16,126 bases of DNA, from contig NZ_CAMLDX010000078.1 in NCBI RefSeq assembly GCF_946478885.1, positions 1 through 16,126 on the forward strand. The letters run 5' to 3'. The translations under genes were made by a program, and so were the position numbers. Shown here piece by piece: positions 6,423-13,558 of this stretch (position 1 is the first letter of the stretch; every line of letters begins with the position of its first letter). The notes under the pieces were generated by a model that had not been told where the DNA came from, did not search any database, and saw only the letters and a program-made list of their open reading frames with translations. The stretch is from an uncultured Bacillus sp. (GTDB lineage Bacteria > Bacillota > Bacilli > Bacillales_B > DSM-18226).

Positions 6423-6812
6423 TTAATTCACTCGCTTCTTTATATAAATGTCTCAAATTGTCAGTCAAGCGGGTCTATAATGCTTGTAATTAAAATAGCA
6501 TGGGATCATGTACAATTGCAAAGATGAGCAAAATTCTCATCTAATAATCATTTTCATATTGGATAAACTCCTTGACCCTGTTTTTTATTTTAGCAAAATA
6601 ACGAAATAGTTCCATATTAAGAACGTTAGTTTTAATCATTTTACCATATAATACACAAAATATTCACTTTTTATAGGATAAAATTTTTATGAGAAAATGT
6701 ACTTTCTGTATATCTTTTAATTTTTTTTAAAAGGATAAAGTTTTGCAACTATACGCGAAACAATTTAGAATAAAATGTAGCATTAGGCAGTTATGAAAGA
6801 GAGGCATATAGA
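6423..6812. other. Divergent promoter region between sinR and map
   Basis: About 390 AT-rich bases with no supportable gene. On the sinR side are the promoter at 6441-6468 and a perfect inverted repeat AGATGAG-N7-CTCATCT (6522-6528 with 6536-6542), a possible operator. The map promoter is at 6743-6771. The middle, about 6545-6740, holds nothing I can name beyond A/T runs. Confidence 0.5.
6743..6771 (+). promoter_or_regulatory. SigA promoter of map
   Basis: TTGCAA (6743-6748) and TAGAAT (6766-6771) are separated by exactly 17 bases. They lie about 40 bases upstream of the map ATG, with AAAGAGAGGC as the ribosome site between. This is a good constitutive-type promoter. Confidence 0.65.
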
Positions 6813-7568
6813 ATGATTGTGTTAAAATCACCAAGGGAAATTGAAAAAATGAAGAAAGCAGGCGAAATTCTCGCTTCCGTTCACCGGCAGCTGGATGCAA
6901 TGATTAAGCCGGGAATTTCAACTTGGGAGATAGACCAGTTTGTTGAAAGCTATTTGAAAAAGCTGGGAGCTACTCCCGAACAAAAAGGCTATAAAGGATA
7001 TCAATTTGCAACATGCGCAAGTATAAATGATGAGATTTGCCACGGGTTTCCTCGAAGAGAGCCATTGAAAAACGGCGATATTGTTACGATTGATATGGTG
7101 GTGAATGATCATGGAGGCCTTGCTGATTCTGCCTGGTCATATGCTGTCGGCGATATTTCTGAAACAGCTCAAAAATTGCTTGATGTAACAAAAAAGGCGC
7201 TTTATCTTGGAATTGAGCAGGCACAGCCGGGAAATAGAATTGGTGATATTGGCCATGCTATTCAAACCTATGTAGAGGGTGAGGGTTTTTCTGTTGTCCG
7301 TGAATTTATCGGACATGGAATTGGCCGAGTGATTCATGAAAAACCGGATGTTCCACATTATGGTCTACCGGGCAAAGGTCCGCGGATCAAAGAAGGAATG
7401 GTATTTACCATTGAACCAATGGTAAATGCAGGCACATACAGAATGAAAATGGATAGAAACGGATGGACGTCAAGTACAGAAGATGGACAATTATCTGCTC
7501 AGTACGAACATACGATTGCAATTACGAAGGATGGACCAATGATCCTGACAGAACAGGATGAAAAGTAA
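6813..7568 (+). CDS. map: Type I methionine aminopeptidase
   Basis: Cytoplasmic dinuclear metalloenzyme that removes the initiator methionine from new proteins. The 251 residues fit the bacterial type I size, and every expected ligand is present: Asp94 (TIDMVV), Asp105 (LADSAW), His168 (FIGHGIG), Glu201 (TIEPMV) and Glu232 (YEHTIAI), plus substrate-pocket His77 (CHGFP) and His175. It stands alone with its own promoter, not in the secY-adk-map ribosomal cluster, so it is probably the second, orphan MetAP that many Bacillus genomes carry beside the essential one. The first metal loop reads DHGGLADSAW where the usual text is GFHGDTS-like. A weak hairpin (GAACAGG/CCTGTTC) spans the stop codon. 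Confidence 0.94.
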   Translation: MIVLKSPREIEKMKKAGEILASVHRQLDAMIKPGISTWEIDQFVESYLKKLGATPEQKGYKGYQFATCASINDEICHGFPRREPLKNGDIVTIDMVVNDHGGLADSAWSYAVGDISETAQKLLDVTKKALYLGIEQAQPGNRIGDIGHAIQTYVEGEGFSVVREFIGHGIGRVIHEKPDVPHYGLPGKGPRIKEGMVFTIEPMVNAGTYRMKMDRNGWTSSTEDGQLSAQYEHTIAITKDGPMILTEQDEK

Positions 7569-7723
7569 GCCCTGTTCTTATTAGGAACGTTATAGAAGAA
7601 ATACTGGATGCGAATGAAACAGAAAAGGTATTTTGGGGGGATAAGAGAGCTGATCTGAGAGTGCTTTTTTCCATTAGTGTTCTTTAAATTATATTAAGAA
7701 TATTTTATGGGTGCGATGTCAAA

Positions 7724-7748
7724 CTGCCAGAGGCAGCCCTCCTCTTTT
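7724..7748. terminator. Weak hairpin region between map and yfkK
   Basis: Two overlapping short stems lie in this gap: CTGCC/GGCAG (7724-7728 with 7732-7736) and AGAGG/CCTCT (7729-7733 with 7741-7745), the second followed by TTTT. They could end map or yfkK transcripts. Both are short and mutually exclusive, so confidence is low. Confidence 0.35.
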
Positions 7749-7751
7749 CCT

Positions 7752-7976
7752 TTACTGTTTTCTTAGGCTTCCTAATTCTTCGACAATGGCCTGCATTTCG
7801 TTTGGACTAAAGGAGTTTTTTTTCATTACGAATTCGTAGATGTCCATTAGGTCTTCATACATATTTTCATCAAAATGAGAAGGTTTAATCACGCCTAGGT
7901 TCAATACCTTTAACTTCTCTTTGATTTTTTCTATCATGAACTCAACATTTTCAACTGATTTTTTTGCTAAATTCAA
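7752..7976 (-). CDS. yfkK: DUF1128 family protein YfkK
   Basis: Small soluble helical protein of unknown function, found throughout Bacillaceae. The motif ENVEFMIEKIKEKLK, then MYEDLMDIYEFVMKK and MQAIVEELGSL, is the DUF1128 signature as I know it. Two starts are possible. GTG at 7985 would give 77 residues but has no room for a ribosome site. TTG at 7976 (74 residues, MNLAKKSVENVEF) follows a strong GAGGTGA site at proper spacing, so I prefer TTG and take the GTG to be part of the ribosome site. It diverges from yfkJ across a gap of about 80 bases, as in B. subtilis. Confidence 0.88.
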   Translation of the reverse strand: MNLAKKSVENVEFMIEKIKEKLKVLNLGVIKPSHFDENMYEDLMDIYEFVMKKNSFSPNEMQAIVEELGSLRKQ

Positions 7977-8058
7977 GCTTTTCACCTCGCAGTTTTACAT
8001 AATCTTATCATAGAAATATTAAACACTAAAGAAATAAGGAAAGGAACTGCTGTAGATA

Positions 8059-8544
8059 ATGAACGTATTGTTTGTATGCTTGGGTAATATTTGCCGATTC
8101 CCGATGGCTGAAGCAGTTTTTCGCGATCTTGTTAAGAAGAAGGGGCTTGAGGGGGAAATTTCAGTTGATTCTGCCGGAACTGCAAGCTATCATACTGGTG
8201 AACCGCCGCACCGCGGTACAAAAAAGATTTTAAAAAAGTATCAAATCTGTGATGCAGGATTAATTGCCAGACAAATCACCCGAGAAGATTTAAACACATT
8301 TGAGTATATTATTGCCATGGATTCTGATAATGTGAGAAGTATCAGGGAAGCAGGAATACATGGCGAGAACACACAGATCCTGAGACTTTTGGATCTCGTG
8401 GAGGATGGTTCTTCAAGGAATGTACCGGATCCCTATTATACGGGAAATTTTAATGAAGTGTATGAACTGGTAAAAGAAGGATGTGAACTTCTTTTACAGC
8501 GAATAATGAATGACTTGAGCAAGGAGAGGAAAGAAGATGAGTAG
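8059..8544 (+). CDS. yfkJ: Low-molecular-weight protein tyrosine phosphatase YfkJ with altered P-loop
   Basis: Cytoplasmic phosphatase of the LMW-PTP family; B. subtilis YfkJ acts on phosphotyrosine substrates and is stress linked. The 161 residues have the family length. Cys7 is the nucleophile in CLGNICR (7-13), and Asp124 in VPDPYYTGNF is the general acid. The P-loop normally reads C-X5-R-(S/T)-P, but here residue 14 is Phe (codon TTC, one base from the Ser codon TCC). That Ser/Thr normally stabilises the catalytic thiolate, so activity may be reduced or specificity changed; a sequencing error is also possible. The ATG at 8059 has AAAGGAA upstream at slightly long spacing. It is first gene of yfkJ-yfkI-yfkH and overlaps yfkI by eight bases. 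Confidence 0.92.
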   Translation: MNVLFVCLGNICRFPMAEAVFRDLVKKKGLEGEISVDSAGTASYHTGEPPHRGTKKILKKYQICDAGLIARQITREDLNTFEYIIAMDSDNVRSIREAGIHGENTQILRLLDLVEDGSSRNVPDPYYTGNFNEVYELVKEGCELLLQRIMNDLSKERKEDE

Positions 8545-8887
8545 TTCAAGGTTTTGGAAAGGTGTCTTCTTAGGAGCTATTGCCGGAGGAGTATTGACCT
8601 TATTTGATCGTCAGACACGAACAGCAGTGGCAGAGCATTGCCGGCAGACAAAGGATAGAATTACATATTATGCTAAACATCCGGAAGAGGCTGCACGCCG
8701 TGTCACTGAATCCACCCGGAAGATTCGCGCTACCATTGAGGAAGTAGGAGAAGATATTTCTTTTATTACTGAAAAGGTGGAAGAGTTAAGGGAATTAACA
8801 CCGCAAATGGTGGATGTAGTAAAAGATACCAAAGATGTGTTAATGGATAATGAAATAGAAGAACAGGTAAGGCATCCATTTGAATGA
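8537..8887 (+). CDS. yfkI: YtxH-like general stress protein YfkI
   Basis: Small membrane-anchored protein of 116 residues. A glycine-rich hydrophobic segment at about 8-23 (GVFLGAIAGGVLTLF) is the YtxH-type N-terminal anchor. The rest is a charged helical, coiled-coil-like domain (TRKIRATIEEVGEDI, EKVEELRELT). The molecular function is unknown. In B. subtilis the homologous genes sit in the general stress operon yfkJ-yfkI-yfkH. The ATG lies inside yfkJ, with a GAGAGGAAAG ribosome site, implying translational coupling. Only 18 bases separate its stop from yfkH. Confidence 0.82.
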   Translation: MSSSRFWKGVFLGAIAGGVLTLFDRQTRTAVAEHCRQTKDRITYYAKHPEEAARRVTESTRKIRATIEEVGEDISFITEKVEELRELTPQMVDVVKDTKDVLMDNEIEEQVRHPFE

Positions 8888-8905
8888 AGCCTGCGGGGTG
8901 AATAT

Positions 8906-9724
8906 ATGAAAAAGCTGGGGTCATTTATTCTGTATTTATGGAGAAGGCTGGAAATAGATGATTATTTTGGAGTAGCAGCCCAATTATCCTATTATTTTCT
9001 GCTTTCATTGTTCCCGCTCCTGATCTTCATTGTTTCATTATTTCCCTATTTGCCGGTGACCCAAAATGACCTACTTAGACTGGTAGAGGATTTCGCTCCT
9101 CACGATATAATAAAATTTATTGAATCAAGTTTATCGCAGTTGTCAGAGAAAAATGGTACAATTCTATCCTTCGGATTAATTGGAACCGTATGGTCAGCCT
9201 CCAACGGCATCAATGCCATCATCAAAGCTTTGAATAGCGCGTATGAGGTAAAGGAGGCTCGTTCTTTTCTGAGAACTCGCTTAACGGCTATTTTATTAAC
9301 AATGGCTATGATTGTTGTGATCGTTGTCGCTTTGTTGCTTCCTGTTTTTGGAAAACACATTGGGATCTTTCTTTTTTCAAAGTTCCAGTTATCCACTGAA
9401 TTTCTTTCAGTTTGGAATGCTTTACGCTGGCTGGTAAGCTCGTTGATCATTTTTATCATTTTTACCGGCCTGTATTGGCTTGCACCAAGCAAGAAGTTTG
9501 GCTGTCGTAGCGCCATCCCGGGAGCAATTTTTGCCACGATTGGTTGGATCTTGACATCCTTTGCGTTTTCCTACTATGTTGATCATTTTGGAAATTACTC
9601 TGCAGCCTATGGCAGTATTGGTGCTGTTATTGTATTGTTAGTCTGGTTTTATTTATCGGGAGTTATCATAGTTATTGGCGGAGAAATCAATGCATTTTAC
9701 AGTCGGAAAAATAAAGACTGCTGA
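8906..9724 (+). CDS. yfkH: YihY/BrkB family membrane protein YfkH
   Basis: Polytopic inner-membrane protein of 272 residues, with about six hydrophobic helices (near 28-48, 90-108, 128-150, 172-190, 205-225 and 240-262). The family marks are AAQLSYYFLLSLFPLLIFIV at 22-41, GLIGTVWSASNGINAIIKAL in the middle, and AAYGSIGAVIVLLVWFYLSG near the end. The family was once called ribonuclease BN by mistake; its role in the membrane is unsettled. A GGGGTG ribosome site precedes the ATG. It is the last gene of the yfkJIH unit, and no strong terminator follows before the next small gene. Confidence 0.92.
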   Translation: MKKLGSFILYLWRRLEIDDYFGVAAQLSYYFLLSLFPLLIFIVSLFPYLPVTQNDLLRLVEDFAPHDIIKFIESSLSQLSEKNGTILSFGLIGTVWSASNGINAIIKALNSAYEVKEARSFLRTRLTAILLTMAMIVVIVVALLLPVFGKHIGIFLFSKFQLSTEFLSVWNALRWLVSSLIIFIIFTGLYWLAPSKKFGCRSAIPGAIFATIGWILTSFAFSYYVDHFGNYSAAYGSIGAVIVLLVWFYLSGVIIVIGGEINAFYSRKNKDC

Positions 9725-9805
9725 TTTTCCTTATGTTTCCTTCATGAAATAACGCTTCCTTGACAAAAATATACGAGAAGTATCCACAATCTTTGAGGAG
9801 GGTTC

Positions 9806-9913
9806 ATGATGACGAAGCATACAAAAAAAGATGGTAGTACGAAACAAAAGGGTAAAAATAAACCAAGCAAAAAAACTTCCGGTTCTGCTAACGGACAGAA
9901 CGGATATCACTAA
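9806..9913 (+). CDS. Lysine-rich 35-residue peptide, unknown function
   Basis: A short frame starts with two consecutive ATG codons (9806 and 9809), has a very strong GAGGAGGG ribosome site at 9795-9802 and ends TAA at 9911. The product is highly basic, with about one third Lys and many Ser, Thr, Gly and Asn (KQKGKNKPSKKTSGSANGQN), and ends GYH. There is no hydrophobic segment. Composition and size recall minor small acid-soluble spore proteins such as SspM, but I do not recognise the family. A TTGACA lies at 9761-9766 without a good -10 at 17 bases. An intrinsic terminator starts one base after the stop codon, which strongly supports a real gene. Confidence 0.68.
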   Translation: MMTKHTKKDGSTKQKGKNKPSKKTSGSANGQNGYH

Positions 9914-9941
9914 AAAGGGAGGTCCATATGGGCCTCTCTTT
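9914..9941. terminator. Terminator between the small peptide gene and pfeT
   Basis: AAAGGGAGGTCC (9914-9925) pairs with GGGCCTCTCTTT (9930-9941) through 12 positions with two G-T wobbles and an ATAT loop. The short T run belongs to the stem. It sits between convergent genes and can serve both: the rightward peptide gene and the leftward ATPase, which ends 43 bases away. Confidence 0.75.
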
Positions 9942-9983
9942 CATGAACATATCATATGGCAGGAGGGAGGATTGCTGAACACA

Positions 9984-11897
9984 TTATTTAAGCAATCTCA
10001 AGCCGTTCAAGATAACGAGGATGGTGCTACCCTCATGGCCTATCACTCCAAGCGGAAGATCAACAGCTTGTAAAAAGTTTGATGATATTAAGAATACGAT
10101 GATCGTAATGGAAAAGATGATATTTTGTTTAATAATTTTATTCATCCGTTTAGATAATTGAATGGCCTCTGCAATTCTCAGAAGATTATTTTTCATCAGT
10201 ACAATATCCGCCGTTTCCAGTGCAACATCTGTACCGCCGCCCATAGCGATTCCAACATTGGCCGTTGCCAGAGCCGGTGCATCATTAATGCCATCACCAA
10301 CCATGGCAATATTCCCGAATTTTTCCCTCAGTCTTTTAACATATTCAACTTTGTTTTCTGGGAGACACTCTGCAACATATTCATGGACATCGCTTTCGGA
10401 TGAAATGGATTGTGCTGTTTTCATACTGTCTCCTGTAACCATCACGGTGTAAATCCCCTGCTTCTTTAATTGATTAATGGCGGCTTTTGTTTCTTCCCGC
10501 ACAACATCCTTTAGAGAGATTACTCCCACAAGAGCATCATTTTTCTGGAGGAAAACGATTGTTTTCCCTTCCCCGGCAAGTCGGACAGCTGCTCCATCGG
10601 CAAAATGCATGGCTTTATCTTTTCCAACAAATCCTGCTTTGCCAATTTTCCAATCTGCCTGGTCAAGCACGGCTTTAACACCCCAGCCGGCGACATCTTC
10701 AATTCTTTCAGGCTGAAGTAATGGGGAAGGGAGCCTTTCTTTTGCATACTTTACAATGGCATTTGCAAGCGGGTGATTGGAATGATATTCAATGGATGCA
10801 GCGACTAGTAAAACCTCTTCTTTGCACAGTGTATTCCCCGCAATGATATCTGTAACCACCGGCTCTCCCTTTGTCAGTGTTCCAGTCTTATCAAAGGCAA
10901 TTGCTTGCAAATGACTTAAATTTTCTAGATGAATTCCTCCTTTAAAAAGAATTCCGCGGCGTGCTCCATTTGAAATAGCTGACAAAGTTGCTGGCATAAT
11001 GGAGGCTACTAAAGCACAAGGAGATGCTACAACGAGCAAAACCATGGCTCTGTAAAATGTCTCATTCCATCCCCAGCCCAACAGATAGTGTGGGAGGAAC
11101 AGCATTAGCGAGGTGGTTAAAAGGACACCCTTGACATACTGCCCTTCAAAGCGTTCGATGAATAATTGGGAAGGAGATTTTTCACTTTGAGCATTTTGCA
11201 CTAATTCAATGATCTTATGAAATAATGTTTCGTTCGTCGGTTTTGTAATTTCAACAGTGATCGAGCCATTTATATTCACTGTTCCGGCAAAAACCTCAGA
11301 GCCGGTTTCCTTTGTGATCGGCATGGACTCACCAGTAATGGCAGATTCATCAATTGCGGCAGTCCCATTAATAATGACACCGTCTGCAGGAAGCCGTTCT
11401 CCAGGTTTAATTAAAATTAGGTCGCCAATGACAAGCTGCGAAACTAAAATCCGTTTTTCCATCCCTGCATTGATTAACAGAGCATCCTCAGGCTGAAGGT
11501 CCATTAAGGATGAAATTTCTCTGCGGCTTTTGTTTAACGTATAGGATTCTAATGTACCGCTTAAGGCAAAGATAAAAATTAACACAGCACCTTCTGTCCA
11601 GTAACCGACAATAGCCGATCCAACCGCAGCCAGGATCATGAGAAGTTCGACATTCAGTTCCTTATTCCTAATGGTTCTGACAATCCCTTCTTTTGCTTTT
11701 GCAAACCCTCCGATTAAAAAAGAAAGGATATAAGCAGTAGCTGATAGTGTTTCAAATTCCTGCTGTTTCAGCAGCCATCCGAAGAAAATCAAAATACCGC
11801 ATAAGACCGTTGCCATCCATTCACCCTGTACTTTAAGTTTTTCCAGTCGATTTCCCTGTACTGTAGCCTTTGGATTCTCCATTACTTGAGGTTCCAT
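9984..11897 (-). CDS. pfeT: P1B-4 metal-exporting ATPase (PfeT/ZosA)
   Basis: Heavy-metal P-type ATPase of 637 residues, the same length as B. subtilis YkvW (first called ZosA, later shown to be the PerR-regulated ferrous-iron exporter PfeT). Key elements are TGES at 188-191 (actuator), SPC at 292-294 (metal site in helix 6), DKTGT with phosphorylated Asp336, HP at 375-376, TGD at 488-490, GDGINDAP at 534-541, and HEGST at 621-625. SPC plus HEGxT and no N-terminal metal-binding domain define the P1B-4 class, whose substrates include Fe2+, Co2+ and Zn2+. The ATG at 11897 follows AAAGGAGG. A Fur/PerR-type box at 11940-11954 supports iron/peroxide control. It sits inside the yfk block between yfkH and chaA. 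Confidence 0.9.
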   Translation of the reverse strand: MEPQVMENPKATVQGNRLEKLKVQGEWMATVLCGILIFFGWLLKQQEFETLSATAYILSFLIGGFAKAKEGIVRTIRNKELNVELLMILAAVGSAIVGYWTEGAVLIFIFALSGTLESYTLNKSRREISSLMDLQPEDALLINAGMEKRILVSQLVIGDLILIKPGERLPADGVIINGTAAIDESAITGESMPITKETGSEVFAGTVNINGSITVEITKPTNETLFHKIIELVQNAQSEKSPSQLFIERFEGQYVKGVLLTTSLMLFLPHYLLGWGWNETFYRAMVLLVVASPCALVASIMPATLSAISNGARRGILFKGGIHLENLSHLQAIAFDKTGTLTKGEPVVTDIIAGNTLCKEEVLLVAASIEYHSNHPLANAIVKYAKERLPSPLLQPERIEDVAGWGVKAVLDQADWKIGKAGFVGKDKAMHFADGAAVRLAGEGKTIVFLQKNDALVGVISLKDVVREETKAAINQLKKQGIYTVMVTGDSMKTAQSISSESDVHEYVAECLPENKVEYVKRLREKFGNIAMVGDGINDAPALATANVGIAMGGGTDVALETADIVLMKNNLLRIAEAIQLSKRMNKIIKQNIIFSITIIVFLISSNFLQAVDLPLGVIGHEGSTILVILNGLRLLK

Positions 11898-11916
11898 TTT
11901 CTGTATGCCTCCTTTT

Positions 11917-11934
11917 ACACTATCCTCGTAGTGT
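11917..11934 (-). promoter_or_regulatory. Inverted repeat in the pfeT leader
   Basis: ACACTA-N6-TAGTGT is a perfect 6-6-6 inverted repeat just ahead of the pfeT ribosome site. It could be an operator or a small leader hairpin. I cannot assign a regulator. Confidence 0.35.
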
Positions 11935-11939
11935 TTAAA

Positions 11940-11954
11940 TGATAAGAATAATCA
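11940..11954 (-). promoter_or_regulatory. Fur/PerR-family box of pfeT
   Basis: Read leftward the site is TGATTATTCTTATCA, which matches the 7-1-7 Fur consensus TGATAATNATTATCA at 12 of 14 defined positions and the PerR consensus at about ten. It lies between a possible -35 TTGATG and a weak -10 TTAAAC on the leftward strand. In B. subtilis pfeT is repressed by PerR and also influenced by Fur, so a box of this family is expected here. Confidence 0.6.
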
Positions 11955-11969
11955 ACATCAATACCCTTA

Positions 11970-12004
11970 AAAAACACGAAAGCTGTCACCAAGAAGGTGA
12001 CAGC
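11970..12004 (-). terminator. Orphan terminator-like hairpin upstream of pfeT
   Basis: GCTGTCACC (11982-11990) and GGTGACAGC (11996-12004) form a perfect 9-bp stem with a five-base loop. Leftward it is followed by TTTCGTGTTTTTT, a terminator-like T run; rightward it is followed by AAATAATT. No gene on either strand ends here, so it would end a short leader or an independent RNA. Confidence 0.6.
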
Positions 12005-12042
12005 AAATAATTCTGAATTTTCCCATTATGAAATTTACAGTT

Positions 12043-12070
12043 ACTTTACCACATTTTAGTGCATTGACAA
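12043..12070 (-). promoter_or_regulatory. Leftward SigA-like promoter ahead of the pfeT hairpin
   Basis: Read leftward, TTGTCA (12070-12065) and TAAAGT (12048-12043) are 16 bases apart, each close to SigA consensus. The predicted start, near 12036, lies about 30 bases before the hairpin at 11982-12004. It would make a transcript of about 65-70 bases, or a long pfeT leader on read-through. A TTGACA on the plus strand overlaps it, but I find no good rightward -10 at the right distance. Confidence 0.4.
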
Positions 12071-12089
12071 AGAAAATTGCTTATAATAA

Positions 12090-12345
12090 GAAAATAAATT
12101 TTTCCTTTGCTTTATAATATTCCGAAAAACAAATAAGGTGTCTAAAAGATCATTTTTAAAATCTTAACGGAAAGGAAAACTTCCCATTAGTTTGCTTTAT
12201 ATATGAAGAAAGAAGGGAAAATAATGGTCGGAAAAGGTAGTATCATGGGGTAAACTATGAGGGCGGAAAGGCATCCATATGATGAAAGGAAAGAAATCTC
12301 TATAGCTGTCAACGTTTTATTTTAAGAAAGGCGGAAAGGTAGAAT
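12090..12345. other. Long leader region upstream of chaA
   Basis: About 250 bases with no solid gene. It contains two very short frames (12203-12253, 16 codons; 12279-12305, eight codons, MMKGKKSL). The GCGGAAAGG motif occurs at 12263-12271 before the second frame and again at 12331-12339 as the chaA ribosome site. I do not recognise a riboswitch class here. Confidence 0.4.
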
Positions 12346-13404
12346 ATGAACAAGGTTTTTATGATTTTAACATTTGCTGGTGTTCCTTTATCTGTTATTG
12401 GTACTATGATGCACTGGTCCAGTATTCTTCTATTTGTTATCTATTGTTTAACTATTATCGCCCTTGCTAGTTATATGGGGCGTGCAACGGAAAGTCTGGC
12501 AGTTGTGGCCGGACCAAGAATTGGCGGGCTGTTGAATGCTACATTTGGAAATGCAGTTGAATTAATCATTTCCATTTTTTCTTTGAAGGCCGGACTAATC
12601 GGAGTTGTTTTGGCTTCGTTAACCGGTTCTGTTTTGGGAAACCTCCTGTTGGTTGCAGGATTGTCCTTTTTCATTGGAGGAGTGAAATATAAACGTCAGT
12701 CCTTTAATGTGTATGATGCTCGGCATAATTCAGGGCTGCTGATGTTTGCGATCATTGTTGCGTTTGTGATTCCTGAAGTTTTTTCCAAGACAATGAATGA
12801 AGTGAATACGATTTCACTTAGTGTTGGAATTTCCATTATTTTAATTATTTTGTATTTAGCTGCTCTCTTTTTCAAACTAGTAACCCATCGCGGAGTGTAT
12901 GTCTCTCATACTGATAAAGGAACTGCCCATGAAGAAGAGGAGCCTGAATGGGGAACGGTTAAAGCCGTCATGGTTCTAGCCATTGCAACGATTGCCGTTG
13001 CTTATATTTCCGAAAATTTAGTGCATACATTTGAAACCGTTGGGCGATCATTCGGATGGACGGAATTATTTATCGGGGTCGTCATTGTTGCGATTGTAGG
13101 TAATGCAGCCGAACATGCCTCAGCCATTGTTATGGCAGTTAAGAATAAAATGGATATTGCAGTTGAGATCGCGATTGGTTCTACTTTGCAAGTCTCCATG
13201 TTTGTAGCACCTTTGTTAGTATTAATCTCGCTTATATTCCCGACAGCCATGCCGTTAGTATTTACCCTTCCAGAATTAATTTCAATGGCGGCAGCTGTAT
13301 TGCTGACAGTTGTTATATCCAATGATGGAGAAACCAATTGGTTTGAGGGAGCAACTCTACTGGCTGCCTATTCTATCATGGGCATTGGATTTTATTTACT
13401 GTAG
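12346..13404 (+). CDS. chaA: Ca2+/H+ antiporter ChaA (YfkE)
   Basis: Membrane antiporter of the CAX branch of the Ca2+/cation antiporter superfamily; it exports Ca2+ in exchange for protons. The 352 residues match B. subtilis YfkE. The two internal repeats carry the ion-binding signatures GNAVELI (68-74) and GNAAEH (252-257), with Glu72 and Glu256 as likely ligands. About eleven hydrophobic helices are visible, and a charged cytoplasmic loop (HTDKGTAHEEEEPEWG, 188-203) splits the two halves. The ATG at 12346 has a GGAAAGG ribosome site. It diverges from pfeT across 448 bases and is followed by yfkD in the same direction, as in the B. subtilis block. Confidence 0.95.
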   Translation: MNKVFMILTFAGVPLSVIGTMMHWSSILLFVIYCLTIIALASYMGRATESLAVVAGPRIGGLLNATFGNAVELIISIFSLKAGLIGVVLASLTGSVLGNLLLVAGLSFFIGGVKYKRQSFNVYDARHNSGLLMFAIIVAFVIPEVFSKTMNEVNTISLSVGISIILIILYLAALFFKLVTHRGVYVSHTDKGTAHEEEEPEWGTVKAVMVLAIATIAVAYISENLVHTFETVGRSFGWTELFIGVVIVAIVGNAAEHASAIVMAVKNKMDIAVEIAIGSTLQVSMFVAPLLVLISLIFPTAMPLVFTLPELISMAAAVLLTVVISNDGETNWFEGATLLAAYSIMGIGFYLL

Positions 13405-13474
13405 TTTTGTACGGCTGCTACAGAAAAGAATAGCTAATCTGCTGTATTGCCAGTTATAGGCAGGAAATTTTACG

Positions 13475-13499
13475 GCTGGCAGATGGATAAACTGCCAGC
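13475..13499. repeat. Strong hairpin without T run between chaA and yfkD
   Basis: GCTGGCAG (13475-13482) pairs exactly with CTGCCAGC (13492-13499), with a nine-base loop. Nearby, TGCC and GGCA in 13448-13462 form another small stem, and CTGCT/CTGCTG words recur. There is no T run on either strand, so it is not a simple intrinsic terminator. It may be an RNA-processing or protective structure between the two genes. Confidence 0.5.
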
Positions 13500-13558
13500 G
13501 CTCCGAAAACACTATACTGGAAGAAATTTTTTGTATAAGTGAAAGGAGTTTATCAAAA

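Noticed and set aside
9100..9537. 145-codon leftward frame opposite yfkH
   Set aside because: Shadow of the conserved membrane protein gene; no independent start signal and no domain.
12064..12092. Rightward TTGACA as a chaA promoter
   Set aside because: The nearby TATAAT is only 12 bases away, and at 17 bases the sequence is TAAGAA, so the fit is poor. The same bases give a better leftward promoter.
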